From the NCBI GenBank assembly GCA_011050085.1, contig DRGL01000040.1, forward strand, positions 62,001 to 126,000: 64,000 nucleotides of DNA. Direction: 5' to 3'. How positions within the stretch are numbered: the stretch's first letter is position 1; every line of letters begins with the position of its first letter. Source of the stretch: Pricia antarctica (GTDB lineage Bacteria > Bacteroidota > Bacteroidia > Flavobacteriales > Flavobacteriaceae). The notes beneath the pieces are model-generated. The model was not told the DNA's origin. It saw only the letters and a list, made by a program, of their open reading frames with translations, and made no database searches. The position numbers and the translations under genes were made by a program. Below are positions 43,957-54,099 of the stretch, in pieces.

Positions 43957-46575
43957 ATGAAAAGGTTCATATCCTACGAACCTTTATTAACCCTACTCCT
44001 CCTCCTAATTACCACTTTTACCACAGCTCAAGAGCTTTCTCTTGACAACGGTAAAAAGTATATATTGGGCGGGATCGAGGTTACCGGACTGCAAAGTTAT
44101 AACGAGCAGACCGTAAAAACCTATACTGGACTACGGGTTGGACAACCTATAACCGTACCCGGCGATGAGATTAGTGCAGTCATAAATAAACTATGGGGTC
44201 TCGAACTCTTTCGTGATATCAATTTCTATATTACCAATATTGATGGTGACAAAGTATTTTTAGAGTTGGAGATTACTGAAAGGGCTACTTTATCAGACAT
44301 TAAAATTAACGGTGTAAAGCCTAGAAAAGTCGATGCTATCTTAGATGATACCGACCTGAAAAAAGGGAAGAAAATCACGGAAAGTCTCATTTCCAATACC
44401 AAAAACTACCTTGAGAACAAATATAAAAAGGAAGGCTATTTAAATGCTAAGGTTGCCATTGCGGTTGCCAACGATACTACTGATGCCAACGCACAAAAAA
44501 TGGTCATCAATGTAAATAAAGGCGATAAAGTCAAGATTGCAAAGATGATATTTGAAGGTAACGAGGAATTATCCGATAAGAAATTAAAAGGTGCTTTCAA
44601 GAAGACCAAAGAAAAAAAGTTTTACCGCTTTTGGAAAAAATCGAAGTACATCGAAGAGGATTACGAGAATGATAAACAGTTGTTGGTTGATCGCTATGCT
44701 GAGAACGGATATCGTGATGCCCGAATTATTTCTGACTCCCTTATTAAGGTCGATGAAAATAATATCAATATAAAGTTCAATATAGAAGAGGGTAACAAAT
44801 ATTATATTGGTAAAATTAATTTTGTGGGCAATTCGGTTTTTACCGATAGGCAACTTGCTGCGATTCTGGGTCTAAAGCAAGGGGATACCTATAATGGTGT
44901 ACTGCTTCGAAAGAGAATTGCCGATGACTCTAAACCCGATGCTGAAGATTTGACCAATCTGTACCAAAACAATGGATACCTTTTCTCAAGTATTAATCCG
45001 GTTGAGGTATCGGCCCAAAACGATACCATTGACTTTGAAATTCGTATTATTGAAGGTAAAGAGACGTTCTTGAACCACGTTGATGTTGTAGGTAACGATA
45101 GAACCAATGATCACGTTATTTATCGCGAACTGCGCACCCGCCCAGGTCAGAAATACAACAAAAGCGATATCATTCGAACCATCCAAGAATTGCAGCAATT
45201 GGGGTATTTTGATGCTGAGGCTATTAAACCGGATATTTTAAATGCAAATCCGAACGAAGGTACGGTAGACATTAACTGGAACCTGGTCGAATCGGGATCA
45301 AGTCAGATAGAGCTGCAAGGTGGCTATGGCGGCGGTGGTTTTATCGGTACCCTTGGTCTCTCGTTCAATAACTTTTCAATAAAAAATATTTTAAAGGGAG
45401 AGGCCTATCAGCCCGTTCCGATGGGTGACGGTCAGACCTTTGCAATGCGGGTACAGGCAAGCCGTTCGTTTCGAGTGTACAGCCTTAATTTTGCCGAACC
45501 CTGGTTTAGCGGTAAGAAGCCCGTAAGGTTAAGCTTGAACTTTTCGCGGACACAGCAGTTTGCGACCGATTTTGCCAGCTCTACCCGAAATAGGATAGAA
45601 ATTGATAAAAGCCGTGGATTCTCCATTACTAGTGTCTCGGCCGGTTTGGCTAAAAGGGTACAATGGCCCGATGACTATTTCACTATTTCACATTCGCTAG
45701 GTTATCAATTGTACGAGTTTAATAATTATAATCTTGGGCTTTTCAACTTTGGGAACGGTCGATCGAATTCAATTACCTACACTTTGGGCATTTCGAGGAA
45801 CGCTATTTCTGGAGGTCAAATTTTTCCACGTGGAGGATCTAACTTTGAAGTTACCGCCAAAGTAACCCCCCCATATTCACTTTTAAGTAATAAAGATTTT
45901 GCAGCATTACGTGATCGAAGTGAAGAGTTGGCTATAAAACAAGGGGGAGGTACTGCGCTAACCTCAGCAGAAAGCCAAGAATTGGAAAATATTGATCAAG
46001 AGCGTTTCAAATTTTTGGAATACTATAAGTTAAAATTTAAGGGTGATTGGTATACTACATTAGCAGGTAGTGCTGATAAATCGTTGGTATTAAGAACCAA
46101 CGCCGAGTTTGGTTTCTTGGGGAATTACAATAACGATGTAGGCGATGTGCCATTTGAACGTTTTTTCGTAGGTGGTGATGGTCTGGGTAACTTTACTTTG
46201 GATGGAAGGGATATTGTGCAACTACGGGGTTATGAAAATCAGTCCCTAACACCGGTCAGTCCGTTGACGGGTCAACAAGAGGGTGGCCTTATCTACAATA
46301 AATTCTCTTTAGAGCTACGCTATCCATTAACCTTGAAACCTTCCGCATCTATTTATGGTCTTACCTTTTTAGAAGCGGGTAATGCTTTTAGCGATTTTCA
46401 AGAATTCAATCCTTTTAATTTAAAGCGATCTGCAGGAGTCGGACTTCGTATATTTATGCCGGCCTTTGGGCTGTTAGGTATTGATTTTGGATATGGATTC
46501 GATCCTGACAACACAGGTACGGAGACCAGTCCGCATGGTTGGGAGACCCATTTTATAATCGGGCAACAATTTTAA
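43957..46575 (+). CDS. bamA: Outer membrane protein assembly factor BamA
   Basis: 872 residues from ATG 43957, with signal peptide MKRFISYEPLLTLLLLLITT and cleavage near FTTAQ. The frame stays open 58 codons into uppS, but that part lacks a signal and overlaps the other gene. Five POTRA-like repeats fill about 25-440 (for example GGIEVTGLQSYNEQTV, IYRELRTRPGQKYNK). The C-terminal Omp85 barrel (about 470-872) has GGYGGGGFIGTLGLSFNN, VGGDGLGNFTLDGRDI and the last strand. One barrel loop insertion around 640-680 (FAALRDRSEELAIKQGG) is helical and charged. BamA inserts barrel proteins in the outer membrane. Confidence 0.95.
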   Translation: MKRFISYEPLLTLLLLLITTFTTAQELSLDNGKKYILGGIEVTGLQSYNEQTVKTYTGLRVGQPITVPGDEISAVINKLWGLELFRDINFYITNIDGDKVFLELEITERATLSDIKINGVKPRKVDAILDDTDLKKGKKITESLISNTKNYLENKYKKEGYLNAKVAIAVANDTTDANAQKMVINVNKGDKVKIAKMIFEGNEELSDKKLKGAFKKTKEKKFYRFWKKSKYIEEDYENDKQLLVDRYAENGYRDARIISDSLIKVDENNINIKFNIEEGNKYYIGKINFVGNSVFTDRQLAAILGLKQGDTYNGVLLRKRIADDSKPDAEDLTNLYQNNGYLFSSINPVEVSAQNDTIDFEIRIIEGKETFLNHVDVVGNDRTNDHVIYRELRTRPGQKYNKSDIIRTIQELQQLGYFDAEAIKPDILNANPNEGTVDINWNLVESGSSQIELQGGYGGGGFIGTLGLSFNNFSIKNILKGEAYQPVPMGDGQTFAMRVQASRSFRVYSLNFAEPWFSGKKPVRLSLNFSRTQQFATDFASSTRNRIEIDKSRGFSITSVSAGLAKRVQWPDDYFTISHSLGYQLYEFNNYNLGLFNFGNGRSNSITYTLGISRNAISGGQIFPRGGSNFEVTAKVTPPYSLLSNKDFAALRDRSEELAIKQGGGTALTSAESQELENIDQERFKFLEYYKLKFKGDWYTTLAGSADKSLVLRTNAEFGFLGNYNNDVGDVPFERFFVGGDGLGNFTLDGRDIVQLRGYENQSLTPVSPLTGQQEGGLIYNKFSLELRYPLTLKPSASIYGLTFLEAGNAFSDFQEFNPFNLKRSAGVGLRIFMPAFGLLGIDFGYGFDPDNTGTETSPHGWETHFIIGQQF

Positions 46576-46697
46576 GCCGGTTTTTGAGTTATTCTGTTAA
46601 TGGGTTATTTGATTACTTACATCGAATACCTTATTATCTAATAACTACACCCTTTACTTTGGCACGATATTTTCTATAAGGGTTAATCGATTTAGTA

Positions 46698-47522
46698 ATG
46701 AAACCAAAAACAAACGTTCTTAAACTTCTTGTAGTATTGCTTATTTCATCGTATTCATACGCACAGCGTGGCGTTCGAATCGGGTATGTAGACATGGAGT
46801 ACATTCTTGAAAATGTGGACGAGTATCGAGAAGCTACCGACCAATTAGCTAGCAAAGTAGAGAAATGGAAAATCGATATCGAGCAAAAGCAAAGTATGGT
46901 CGAACAGATGAAAAAAGATCTAATGGCCGAACGTGTTCTATTGACAGATGAACTCATTTCTGAACGCGAAGAAGAGATACAGATTTTGGAAAAGGAAATG
47001 GTCGAATATCAACAAGATCGTTTTGGTCCACAGGGCGATTTGGTATTACAGAAGCGGCGCTTGATTCAACCTATACAAGATCAGGTATTCAATGAAGTGC
47101 AAAAGATAGGAGCCAATAAAAAATATGATTTTATTTTTGATAAATCAGCGGATGTTGTAATGTTGTACTCCGAAAATCGCTGGGATATCAGTGATTTAGT
47201 GCTGCGTGGTATTTCACGGACACGTAAGGTAAGTAAACCTGTCGAGAAGGCCAATAATAAGAATTCTTTAGAAGAATTTGAAGGCGATGTTGAAGAGGAG
47301 GAGATGAGCGATGCGCTCAGGGAAAGAAAAGAACAGGCCGAACAAGCGCAAGAAGTTAGAGCCAAAAGTGTTGATGAAAAGAGAGCAGAACAGTTAAAAT
47401 TACGTGAAGAACGTAAGAAGGCTTATGAAGCTCGAAGAACAAAGCTATTGGAAGAGCGTGAAGCAAAGCGACAGGAGAAACTGGATGAGCGAGAGCAAGT
47501 TAAGGATAGCGTAAACCCATAG
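46698..47522 (+). CDS. OmpH/Skp family chaperone with long charged tail
   Basis: 274 residues with a signal peptide (VLKLLVVLLISSYSYAQ). Residues about 25-175 form a Skp-type coiled coil and beta body (RIGYVDMEYILENVDEYREA; DQVFNEVQKIGANKKYDFIF). A tail of about 100 residues is extremely charged and helical (REERKKAYEARRTKLLEERE), longer than in normal Skp (about 160). The periplasmic chaperone holds outer-membrane proteins for BamA. It follows bamA by 122 bases and precedes a second, normal-length copy. Confidence 0.9.
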   Translation: MKPKTNVLKLLVVLLISSYSYAQRGVRIGYVDMEYILENVDEYREATDQLASKVEKWKIDIEQKQSMVEQMKKDLMAERVLLTDELISEREEEIQILEKEMVEYQQDRFGPQGDLVLQKRRLIQPIQDQVFNEVQKIGANKKYDFIFDKSADVVMLYSENRWDISDLVLRGISRTRKVSKPVEKANNKNSLEEFEGDVEEEEMSDALRERKEQAEQAQEVRAKSVDEKRAEQLKLREERKKAYEARRTKLLEEREAKRQEKLDEREQVKDSVNP

Positions 47523-47630
47523 TATTAAAACTACGAAGGATAGATTTCTAAGCGTAATCAATTTTAATAAACTCAATTTTTAATCAATAATTAACTTTAC
47601 AGATACTCAATTTTTAAATTTTACACTCAA

Positions 47631-48140
47631 ATGAAACACGTAAGAAAGATAGCAGTTGCCCTTGTACTTTTTGTTGCCACTACAGGATTTGTCAATGCTC
47701 AGAGTAAAATCGCACATATCGATGTGACTTTGCTGCTAAGCTCTATGCCAGAAATGAAAACGGCTGAGGCCGAACTCAAAAAATTATCGGAAACCTATAA
47801 TGCCGATATCGAAAGTTCGATGACAGAACTAAAAAAGAAGTATACCCTTTATGAAAATGAAGCCGCTTCAAAGACTCCTGAAGAAAATCAAAAAAGAGCA
47901 GAAGAACTTCAAGGTGCACAAAAGACGATAGGTGAAGCACAACAAGGTGCCCAAAGGGAACTTCAGAAAAAACAGCAAGAGCTTTTTGCGCCGATTTCCG
48001 ATAAAGCTAAAGCAGCCATCGAAAAAGTGGCTACAGCGCAGGGCTACGATTATGTTATTGATGCCCAAGCCGGTGGAGGACTAATTGTTGCTAAGGGAAA
48101 AGACCTTCTAGAAGATGTAAAGAAAGAACTGGGAATCTAA
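47631..48140 (+). CDS. OmpH/Skp family periplasmic chaperone
   Basis: 169 residues, normal Skp length. A signal peptide (ALVLFVATTGFVNAQ) is followed by KIAHIDVTLLLSSMPEMKTA, a long coiled-coil (RAEELQGAQKTIGEAQQGAQ) and the return body AIEKVATAQGYDYVIDAQ. It is the second member of a pair; the two follow bamA in the same direction. It ends at a strong terminator. Confidence 0.92.
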   Translation: MKHVRKIAVALVLFVATTGFVNAQSKIAHIDVTLLLSSMPEMKTAEAELKKLSETYNADIESSMTELKKKYTLYENEAASKTPEENQKRAEELQGAQKTIGEAQQGAQRELQKKQQELFAPISDKAKAAIEKVATAQGYDYVIDAQAGGGLIVAKGKDLLEDVKKELGI

Positions 48141-48164
48141 AGTATTTTCCAATTGAAAATTAAG

Positions 48165-48192
48165 AACGTCCGCCTTCGAGCGGACGTTTTTG
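48165..48192 (+). terminator. Terminator of the bamA-skp cluster
   Basis: Stem AACGTCCGC / GCGGACGTT (9 bp, loop CTTCGA) followed by TTTTGTTT, 25 bases after the skp stop. It ends the plus-strand run from nadK or uppS. Confidence 0.88.
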
Positions 48193-48500
48193 TTTGGTAC
48201 TAAATGCCAATTTTCAAACCTAGGTTGGCCGCGGAATCACTACTTCTTAGAAAAGCATATAAACTGAATACTCATTCACTAGAATGAAAAGGGACTTGAA
48301 ATCCCAATCATCCCATTTAAAACTTAAACACGTATTATCGAGTTCGGCAATGCAACGTATTCTTAAACAATTTTACTGATGTAATCCAGGTATCGGTCTA
48401 AACGTAGCTGGATAGCCATTTATGCCCTTCTCAGCCAACTGATAATGCCTCTCCTGAATATATCTTGCTACGAAATGACTAAAGCATCGAATGCTCTTAA
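48193..48500. other. Intergenic region with possible gene debris
   Basis: 308 bases. Read on the minus strand, two short open stretches (one with AELDNTCLSFKWDDWDFKSL, another with RYIQERHYQLAEKGINGYPA) look protein-like but lie in different frames, so they could be the remains of a small gene. I name no family. Confidence 0.3.
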
Positions 48501-49352
48501 TTACAATAATTTCTGTTTAATGTTCTTCCAGCGTAATTTTCGAACAAACTTACCTTCCTCTTCATTGATTAAGAAAGGTAATCCAGCTTTTCTGGCCTTT
48601 AGAAAGCCGTACAAATTATCTTTGAAGGCCAGTAGTTTCCTTTGTTTCAAAGCCATTTTCGCCGAGGCTATCGCCGTTATAATAATACCATAGCGCATAC
48701 GGTACATGGCTATTCCCTGAAGTAATTTTGCCTTTGGATTGTAGGCTTTTCCAGTTGGCCGAAGATGCTTGACCTTCAGTTCAGTATCCGTGAAAATCTC
48801 ATAATCGTGATATTGTGCCAATAACTCATCTGCGGTATCCCAGCCCATGGCACTCCGCAGCCCACCAATGGATGTAAAGCAAGGCTTGGAGTAGGCCTTA
48901 AAGGCACCACGGACATGATTTTTGTCCATTGGATGATTGAGTTGCCATTGATCATTGCCATTCTTTTCATAGACAAAACCTCCTGCAATACCCACATTGG
49001 GATGGCCTTTAAAAATATCGATGATTTTTTCAAAATATATATTGGGTAGAATTAAATCTGCATCCAATTTTACTATAATATCATATTGATTATCAAGTAA
49101 CGCTAATCCTTTGGTAAATGCGTTGATAACCTTACTGCCGGGCATATGTTCCGAAGATGATTCGGTATTCAATTTTTGAAAAATGGGGCTCAAGGCTTGA
49201 AAAGTATCGATAATGGCTTCCGTACCGTCGGTAGAATTATCATTGACGACCACTACTTTTTCAGGTTGTACCGTTTGCCGTAAGATAGAATTAAGTGTAT
49301 CGGCCAAGAAAGCCTCTTCGTTATGCGCCGGGATAATTACGTAATACTTCAT
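48501..49352 (-). CDS. Glycosyltransferase family 2
   Basis: 283 residues with a GT-A fold: MKYYVIIPAHNEEAFLADTL at the start, VVVVNDNSTDGTE, and the DxD-like KLDADLILP near 95. A helical region follows (MRYGIIITAIASAKMALKQR) and the chain ends in a basic stretch (KLRWKNIKQKLL). It transfers a sugar to an unknown acceptor. It is downstream of the methyltransferase and KASIII-like genes on the same strand, but 143 bases separate it from the former, so joint transcription is likely but not certain. Confidence 0.92.
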   Translation of the reverse strand: MKYYVIIPAHNEEAFLADTLNSILRQTVQPEKVVVVNDNSTDGTEAIIDTFQALSPIFQKLNTESSSEHMPGSKVINAFTKGLALLDNQYDIIVKLDADLILPNIYFEKIIDIFKGHPNVGIAGGFVYEKNGNDQWQLNHPMDKNHVRGAFKAYSKPCFTSIGGLRSAMGWDTADELLAQYHDYEIFTDTELKVKHLRPTGKAYNPKAKLLQGIAMYRMRYGIIITAIASAKMALKQRKLLAFKDNLYGFLKARKAGLPFLINEEEGKFVRKLRWKNIKQKLL

Positions 49353-49495
49353 GCAAATACGAAGTTACAAAAGCACTTTTTCAAAGCCTTAAAGTTTTGC
49401 CATAGGTTTGGGAGTTGATATTTCAGGTGCATAGAGGTTACACACTTGATAAATATCTTTGTGTTCTGAACATAATTTAGCTTTTCAATCGAAAG

Positions 49496-50020
49496 CTAAC
49501 CCTTTCTTTCGGCGTACACCAAATAATATCTTGGGGTCAAACTTCTTAGAATAGGCCTAACACCTATTTTCCCTACGGGATTGGTAAATTTTTTACGGTT
49601 TTTAATTTCCCATCCTGATTTTTCGAGCAACCAATCGAACTGCCAATCTTCAAATTCATGATAGTGGCGGTCCCAAGCGTCTGTCTTACTTTGATAGGCC
49701 GATGAAAACCATAGTTTTAGTGGAATGCTGGCAACTAATTTTTGGCACTTGATTTCACGTAATATGTTAAAAGGAGCTACTAAGTGTTCGAATATTTCAA
49801 AGGCAGTGACCACTTCGGCAGAAGATTCCTGAACTGAGGTGAAATCAATATCCAGATCTTCACCCTTCGTGTTTTCAACAGCAAAACCCTGTTCGACCAT
49901 AATTTTAGAAAACGGATTTTCAACGCCAAGATCTAAGACTTTTTCTTCGGTGCTAATATGATTTTGAAGAAAGTCTAAAGTTTGCTGAAAACGTTTACTC
50001 GGATAGGTATTCTCGTACAT
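49496..50020 (-). CDS. Class I SAM-dependent methyltransferase
   Basis: 174 residues. Motif I is EKVLDLGVENPFSKIM, followed by DIDFTSVQESSAEVVTAFEI (motif II/III style) and FEHLVAPFNILREI. It lacks a large substrate domain and is at the short end of its class. It starts 1 base after the KASIII-like stop codon, so the two are translationally coupled. The substrate is unknown; placement next to a ketoacyl synthase and a GT2 enzyme suggests lipid or secondary-metabolite work. Confidence 0.8.
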   Translation of the reverse strand: MYENTYPSKRFQQTLDFLQNHISTEEKVLDLGVENPFSKIMVEQGFAVENTKGEDLDIDFTSVQESSAEVVTAFEIFEHLVAPFNILREIKCQKLVASIPLKLWFSSAYQSKTDAWDRHYHEFEDWQFDWLLEKSGWEIKNRKKFTNPVGKIGVRPILRSLTPRYYLVYAERKG

Positions 50021-50021
50021 G

Positions 50022-51077
50022 TCAAATGCTATATACCATGGCGTTGACGTTCATGCCCGCACCTACACTGGCAAATATAACAACATCTCCCTTTTCAACC
50101 GCTTGGTCTTTCAGTTTTCCATTTCGCACCATATCGAATAACGTTGGAATCGTGGCAACTGAACTATTACCCAAGGTATCTATATTCATGGGCATGATTT
50201 GAGGCGGCATTTCTTTATGGTATAGCCCGTAAAATCGCTTTACGATAGCCTCATCCATTTTTTCGTTGGCCTGATGAATAAAAATCTTTTTTACGGAATC
50301 GATGCTCATTCCGCTTTTTTCCAAACAGGATGCCATGGCTTGAGGTACGTGGCTTATCGCAAATTCGTAGATTCTTCGACCCAGCATTTTGATGTATCTA
50401 GTGTCATCAGTTGTGGCTTTGTATGATTTCCCGTAGTGCAAAAAATAGGCTTCCTCAAAGGAATAGGTGGCACTTTCATGGGCTAGCACACACCCGGAAT
50501 TTTCTGTGGCCTCGATGACGGTTGCCCCGGCACCGTCTGAATATATCATGGAGTCTCTATCGAAGGGGTCAACGATTCTTGATAGGGTTTCCGCGCCAAT
50601 AACGAGGCACTTGCTGGCAATCCCACTTTTAATAAAAGCGTGCGCCTGAATCAGGCCTTCGATCCATCCGGGACATCCGAAGAGTAAATCATAAGCTACA
50701 CATTTCGGGTTCTTGATGCGCAGGTGGTGCTTCACTCGAGTAGCCAAACTCGGTATGGTGTCGCCTTGACACTGACCGTGGCTTACGTCGCCAAAATTAT
50801 GGGCGAAGATGATATAATCAAGTTGCTCTTTATCGATTGCTGCATCCGCTATCGCCTTTTCAGCCGCCAAAAAAGCTATGTCAGAGGTATTAAGGTCGTC
50901 TTCGACATAGCGTCTTTCGACGATTCCAGTTATGGCTTTAAATTTTTCGATGATAAGGGGGTTGTCCTGTTTAAAGGGGGAGCCGTCAGAATTTAGGAAC
51001 TCTGCGGTTTCAAAGTCTTGGTTGGCAATGACCAGGGAAGGAATATAACTACCTGTTCCTGTGATTCCGATTTTCAT
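50022..51077 (-). CDS. Ketoacyl-ACP synthase III-like condensing enzyme
   Basis: 351 residues from the ATG at 51077 (MKIGITGTGSYIPSLVIANQ). An ATG 14 codons upstream is not used by family standards. The FabH-type triad is present: C135 in LLFGCPGWIEGL, His in FIHQANEKMDEA and Asn in LGNSSVATIP. It condenses an acyl-CoA with malonyl-ACP or a related acyl group. It is not within a fatty-acid synthesis cluster; its partners are a methyltransferase and a glycosyltransferase. It may build a specialised lipid starter. Confidence 0.9.
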   Translation of the reverse strand: MKIGITGTGSYIPSLVIANQDFETAEFLNSDGSPFKQDNPLIIEKFKAITGIVERRYVEDDLNTSDIAFLAAEKAIADAAIDKEQLDYIIFAHNFGDVSHGQCQGDTIPSLATRVKHHLRIKNPKCVAYDLLFGCPGWIEGLIQAHAFIKSGIASKCLVIGAETLSRIVDPFDRDSMIYSDGAGATVIEATENSGCVLAHESATYSFEEAYFLHYGKSYKATTDDTRYIKMLGRRIYEFAISHVPQAMASCLEKSGMSIDSVKKIFIHQANEKMDEAIVKRFYGLYHKEMPPQIMPMNIDTLGNSSVATIPTLFDMVRNGKLKDQAVEKGDVVIFASVGAGMNVNAMVYSI

Positions 51078-51197
51078 AAAAGGTTGGTTGATATAAGTTG
51101 ACCGAGCAATATAAAACAATATTTACCTTTTGTTATGCCCGCATAATACAATATACGACAGCCAGAAAGATTTCTGCCGCGGTTAAGGCCATAAAAA

Positions 51198-51223
51198 AGC
51201 CCTTCCAGAACTAGGGAAAGGCT
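51198..51223 (-). terminator. Terminator after gcvP
   Basis: Stem AGCCCTTCC / GGAAAGGCT (one G-U pair, loop about 8) with a plus-strand A run at 51192-51197, so a T tract on the minus strand. It is 24 bases beyond the gcvP stop codon. Confidence 0.75.
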
Positions 51224-51246
51224 TATAACCCTTACGTATATTACGT

Positions 51247-54099
51247 TTAGTCTACTTCTGCGTAGGCCTCGATGGGTGCGCAGGTACATATTAAATTACG
51301 GTCTCCATACGCATCATCAACACGTCGTACCGCTGGCCAAAACTTATTTTCAGAAACATATGGAAGTGGGAATGCCGCTTTTTGACGACTGTACGGGAAG
51401 TCCCAATCATCACTAGTTAGCATTTCCAACGTATGTGGTGCATTTTTTAGCACATTGTTCGGTTCATCGGCAGATGTGGTATCGATTTCTTCCCGTATGG
51501 AAAGTAGTGCTTCACAAAAGCGGTCAAGTTCGGCTAAACTTTCACTTTCGGTAGGTTCGATCATTACCGTTCCTGCAACGGGGAAGGAGACGGTCGGGGC
51601 ATGAAAGCCATAATCCATCAACCGCTTTGCGATGTCGGTGACTTCGATACCATGATCTTTAAACGGTCGGCAGTCAATAATCATTTCATGGGCTGCCCTT
51701 CCTTTTTCACCGGTATATAGCACCTCGAACTTACCGCTTAATCTGTGCTTAATATAATTGGCGTTTAAGATGGCGATTTCTGTCGAACGTCGGAGGCCTT
51801 CCTCACCCAACATTTTGATGTATCCATATGAAATAAGACACACGGAAGAACTACCCCAAGGAGCCGCTGAAATAGCCTCTATAGCGTTCTCTCCTCCGGT
51901 CTTGATAACTGGATTGCTTGGTAAGAACGGTACCAACTGTTCGGCAACACATATAGGGCCTACTCCAGGTCCACCACCGCCATGGGGTATGGCAAATGTC
52001 TTGTGGAGGTTAAGGTGACATACATCGGCGCCAATTTTACCCGGATTGGTCAGTCCGACCTGGGCGTTCATATTGGCACCGTCCATATATACTTGCCCGC
52101 CATGATAATGAATCAATTGGGTAATCTGCATAATTGACGATTCAAAAACGCCATGGGTAGAGGGGTAGGTCACCATCAACGCGGCAAGATTATCGGAATG
52201 TTTCGTCACTTTTTCCTCAAGGTCGGCGACATCGATATTTCCTTTTTCATCAGTTTTGGTCACTACCACTTGCATTCCGGCCATTACGGCAGATGCGGGG
52301 TTCGTACCGTGAGCTGAAGCTGGAATAATGCAAATATTTCTGTGTGCCTCGTTACGTGATTTGTGGTAGGCTCGTATTACCATCAGTCCGGCATACTCGC
52401 CTTGGGCCCCTGAATTGGGTTGTAACGACGTACCGGCAAATCCGGTAATGGTGGTCAAATCTTTGGCCAATTCCTTTAGAACGATTTGATAGCCTTCAGC
52501 CTGCTCAATGGGAACAAAAGGATGGATATTGCCCCATCGGGCCATACTCAACGCAAACATTTCGGAAGCAGCGTTTAACTTCATGGTGCAGCTTCCCAAA
52601 GCAATCATTGAATGATTGAGGGATAAATCTTTGCGCTCCAGTTTTTTGATGTAGCGCATCAATTCGGTCTCGGAATGATACGAATTGAAGACTTTGTTCT
52701 GTAAAAAGTCTGTTTTTCTTCGCAGTGCTTCCACAACCGCACTATTTTTCAACAATACGCTTGTACTCACAAAATCCTTTCCTAAGGTTTCGGAAAAAAC
52801 AGCAACAATTTGGTCAAGGTCTTTGAGTGAAGTTGCCTCATTTACGGCAATGGACACGGTTTCCTCGTCAACATATAGAAAATTCACTGCATGTTTCTCC
52901 GCAATCGGTCGAAGCACTTTGGTATCGGTCTTGACCGTAATGGTATCGAAATAGGAGGTATTTATTTGGTATAGGCCTAATTTTTCAAGGCTATCGGCCA
53001 AAGTTACCGCGGTCGAATGCACTTTCTTAGCAATATAATCCAATCCTTTAGGACCATGGTAGACTGCGTACATGCCGGCCATCACCGCTAGCAATACCTG
53101 AGCGGTACAGATGTTCGAAGTTGCCTTATCGCGTTTGATATGTTGTTCCCTGGTCTGTAGGGCCATGCGCAGGGCGGGCTTGCCATCTACATCCTTGGTT
53201 ACCCCTATAATACGGCCAGGGATATTTCTTTTATACTGTTCCCGAGTCGCAAAAAATGCGGCATGTGGTCCGCCATATCCTAAGGGTATACCAAACCGTT
53301 GTGTGGTGCCAACAACGACATCGACGCCCCATTCTCCCGGAGGTGTTATTAGAACAAGGCTAAGAATATCAGCGGCCACGGCGATTTTAATATCGTTTTC
53401 TTTTGCTTTAGTAACGAAATCCCCATAATCATGAATTTGTCCGTGCTTACCTGGATATTGTAGTAAAGCTCCGTAATAATCATTTTTGAAGGTAAATTCC
53501 TCATGATTTCCTGCGACCAGTTCGATGCCGAGCGGGGTGGCCCTAGTCTTCAAAAGGGAAAGTGTCTGGGGTAAAATTTCTTCGGATACAAAGAATTTCA
53601 GGATAGAATTCTTTTTTTGGTCACGGCTACGTAGGTCAAAGAGCATCGTCATAGCCTCCGCAGCGGCCGTGCTCTCGTCCAAAAGTGAGGCATTGGCCAG
53701 TTCCATACCTGTTAGGTCGGAAACTACCGTTTGAAAATTCAAGAGCGCTTCTAGTCTGCCTTGGGCAATTTCGGCTTGATAAGGAGTGTATGCCGTATAC
53801 CATCCCGGATTTTCCAGAATATTTCTTTTAATCACGGAGGGAGTGAGACTTTCATGATAGCCCAGACCAATATAGGAACGGAACAGCTTATTCTTTTCGG
53901 AAAGTTCTTGCATGTGCGCCAGAAATTTGTGTTCACTCATTGCTGGCTCCAAATCTAGCGGATTTTCAAGACGGATTCCCTCTGGAAGAGTTTCAAAAAT
54001 CAATTGTTCAACACTATCTGCGCCAATAGTCTCGAGCATATGAGTAAGGTCGTCTTTCGTAATGCCTATATGGCGCGATGCAAATAAATCTGTTCTCAT
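51247..54099 (-). CDS. gcvP: Glycine dehydrogenase (decarboxylating), P protein
   Basis: 950 residues, a single-chain P protein. The start MRTDLFASRHIGITKDDLTH is typical. The pyridoxal phosphate lysine is in CHLNLHKTFAIPHGGGGPG, and the HGTNPASAVMAGM and YQAEIAQGRLEALLNFQTVV stretches are conserved. It decarboxylates glycine and passes the aminomethyl group to the H protein. T and H genes are not next to it here, as usual in Bacteroidota. Confidence 0.97.
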   Translation of the reverse strand: MRTDLFASRHIGITKDDLTHMLETIGADSVEQLIFETLPEGIRLENPLDLEPAMSEHKFLAHMQELSEKNKLFRSYIGLGYHESLTPSVIKRNILENPGWYTAYTPYQAEIAQGRLEALLNFQTVVSDLTGMELANASLLDESTAAAEAMTMLFDLRSRDQKKNSILKFFVSEEILPQTLSLLKTRATPLGIELVAGNHEEFTFKNDYYGALLQYPGKHGQIHDYGDFVTKAKENDIKIAVAADILSLVLITPPGEWGVDVVVGTTQRFGIPLGYGGPHAAFFATREQYKRNIPGRIIGVTKDVDGKPALRMALQTREQHIKRDKATSNICTAQVLLAVMAGMYAVYHGPKGLDYIAKKVHSTAVTLADSLEKLGLYQINTSYFDTITVKTDTKVLRPIAEKHAVNFLYVDEETVSIAVNEATSLKDLDQIVAVFSETLGKDFVSTSVLLKNSAVVEALRRKTDFLQNKVFNSYHSETELMRYIKKLERKDLSLNHSMIALGSCTMKLNAASEMFALSMARWGNIHPFVPIEQAEGYQIVLKELAKDLTTITGFAGTSLQPNSGAQGEYAGLMVIRAYHKSRNEAHRNICIIPASAHGTNPASAVMAGMQVVVTKTDEKGNIDVADLEEKVTKHSDNLAALMVTYPSTHGVFESSIMQITQLIHYHGGQVYMDGANMNAQVGLTNPGKIGADVCHLNLHKTFAIPHGGGGPGVGPICVAEQLVPFLPSNPVIKTGGENAIEAISAAPWGSSSVCLISYGYIKMLGEEGLRRSTEIAILNANYIKHRLSGKFEVLYTGEKGRAAHEMIIDCRPFKDHGIEVTDIAKRLMDYGFHAPTVSFPVAGTVMIEPTESESLAELDRFCEALLSIREEIDTTSADEPNNVLKNAPHTLEMLTSDDWDFPYSRQKAAFPLPYVSENKFWPAVRRVDDAYGDRNLICTCAPIEAYAEVD

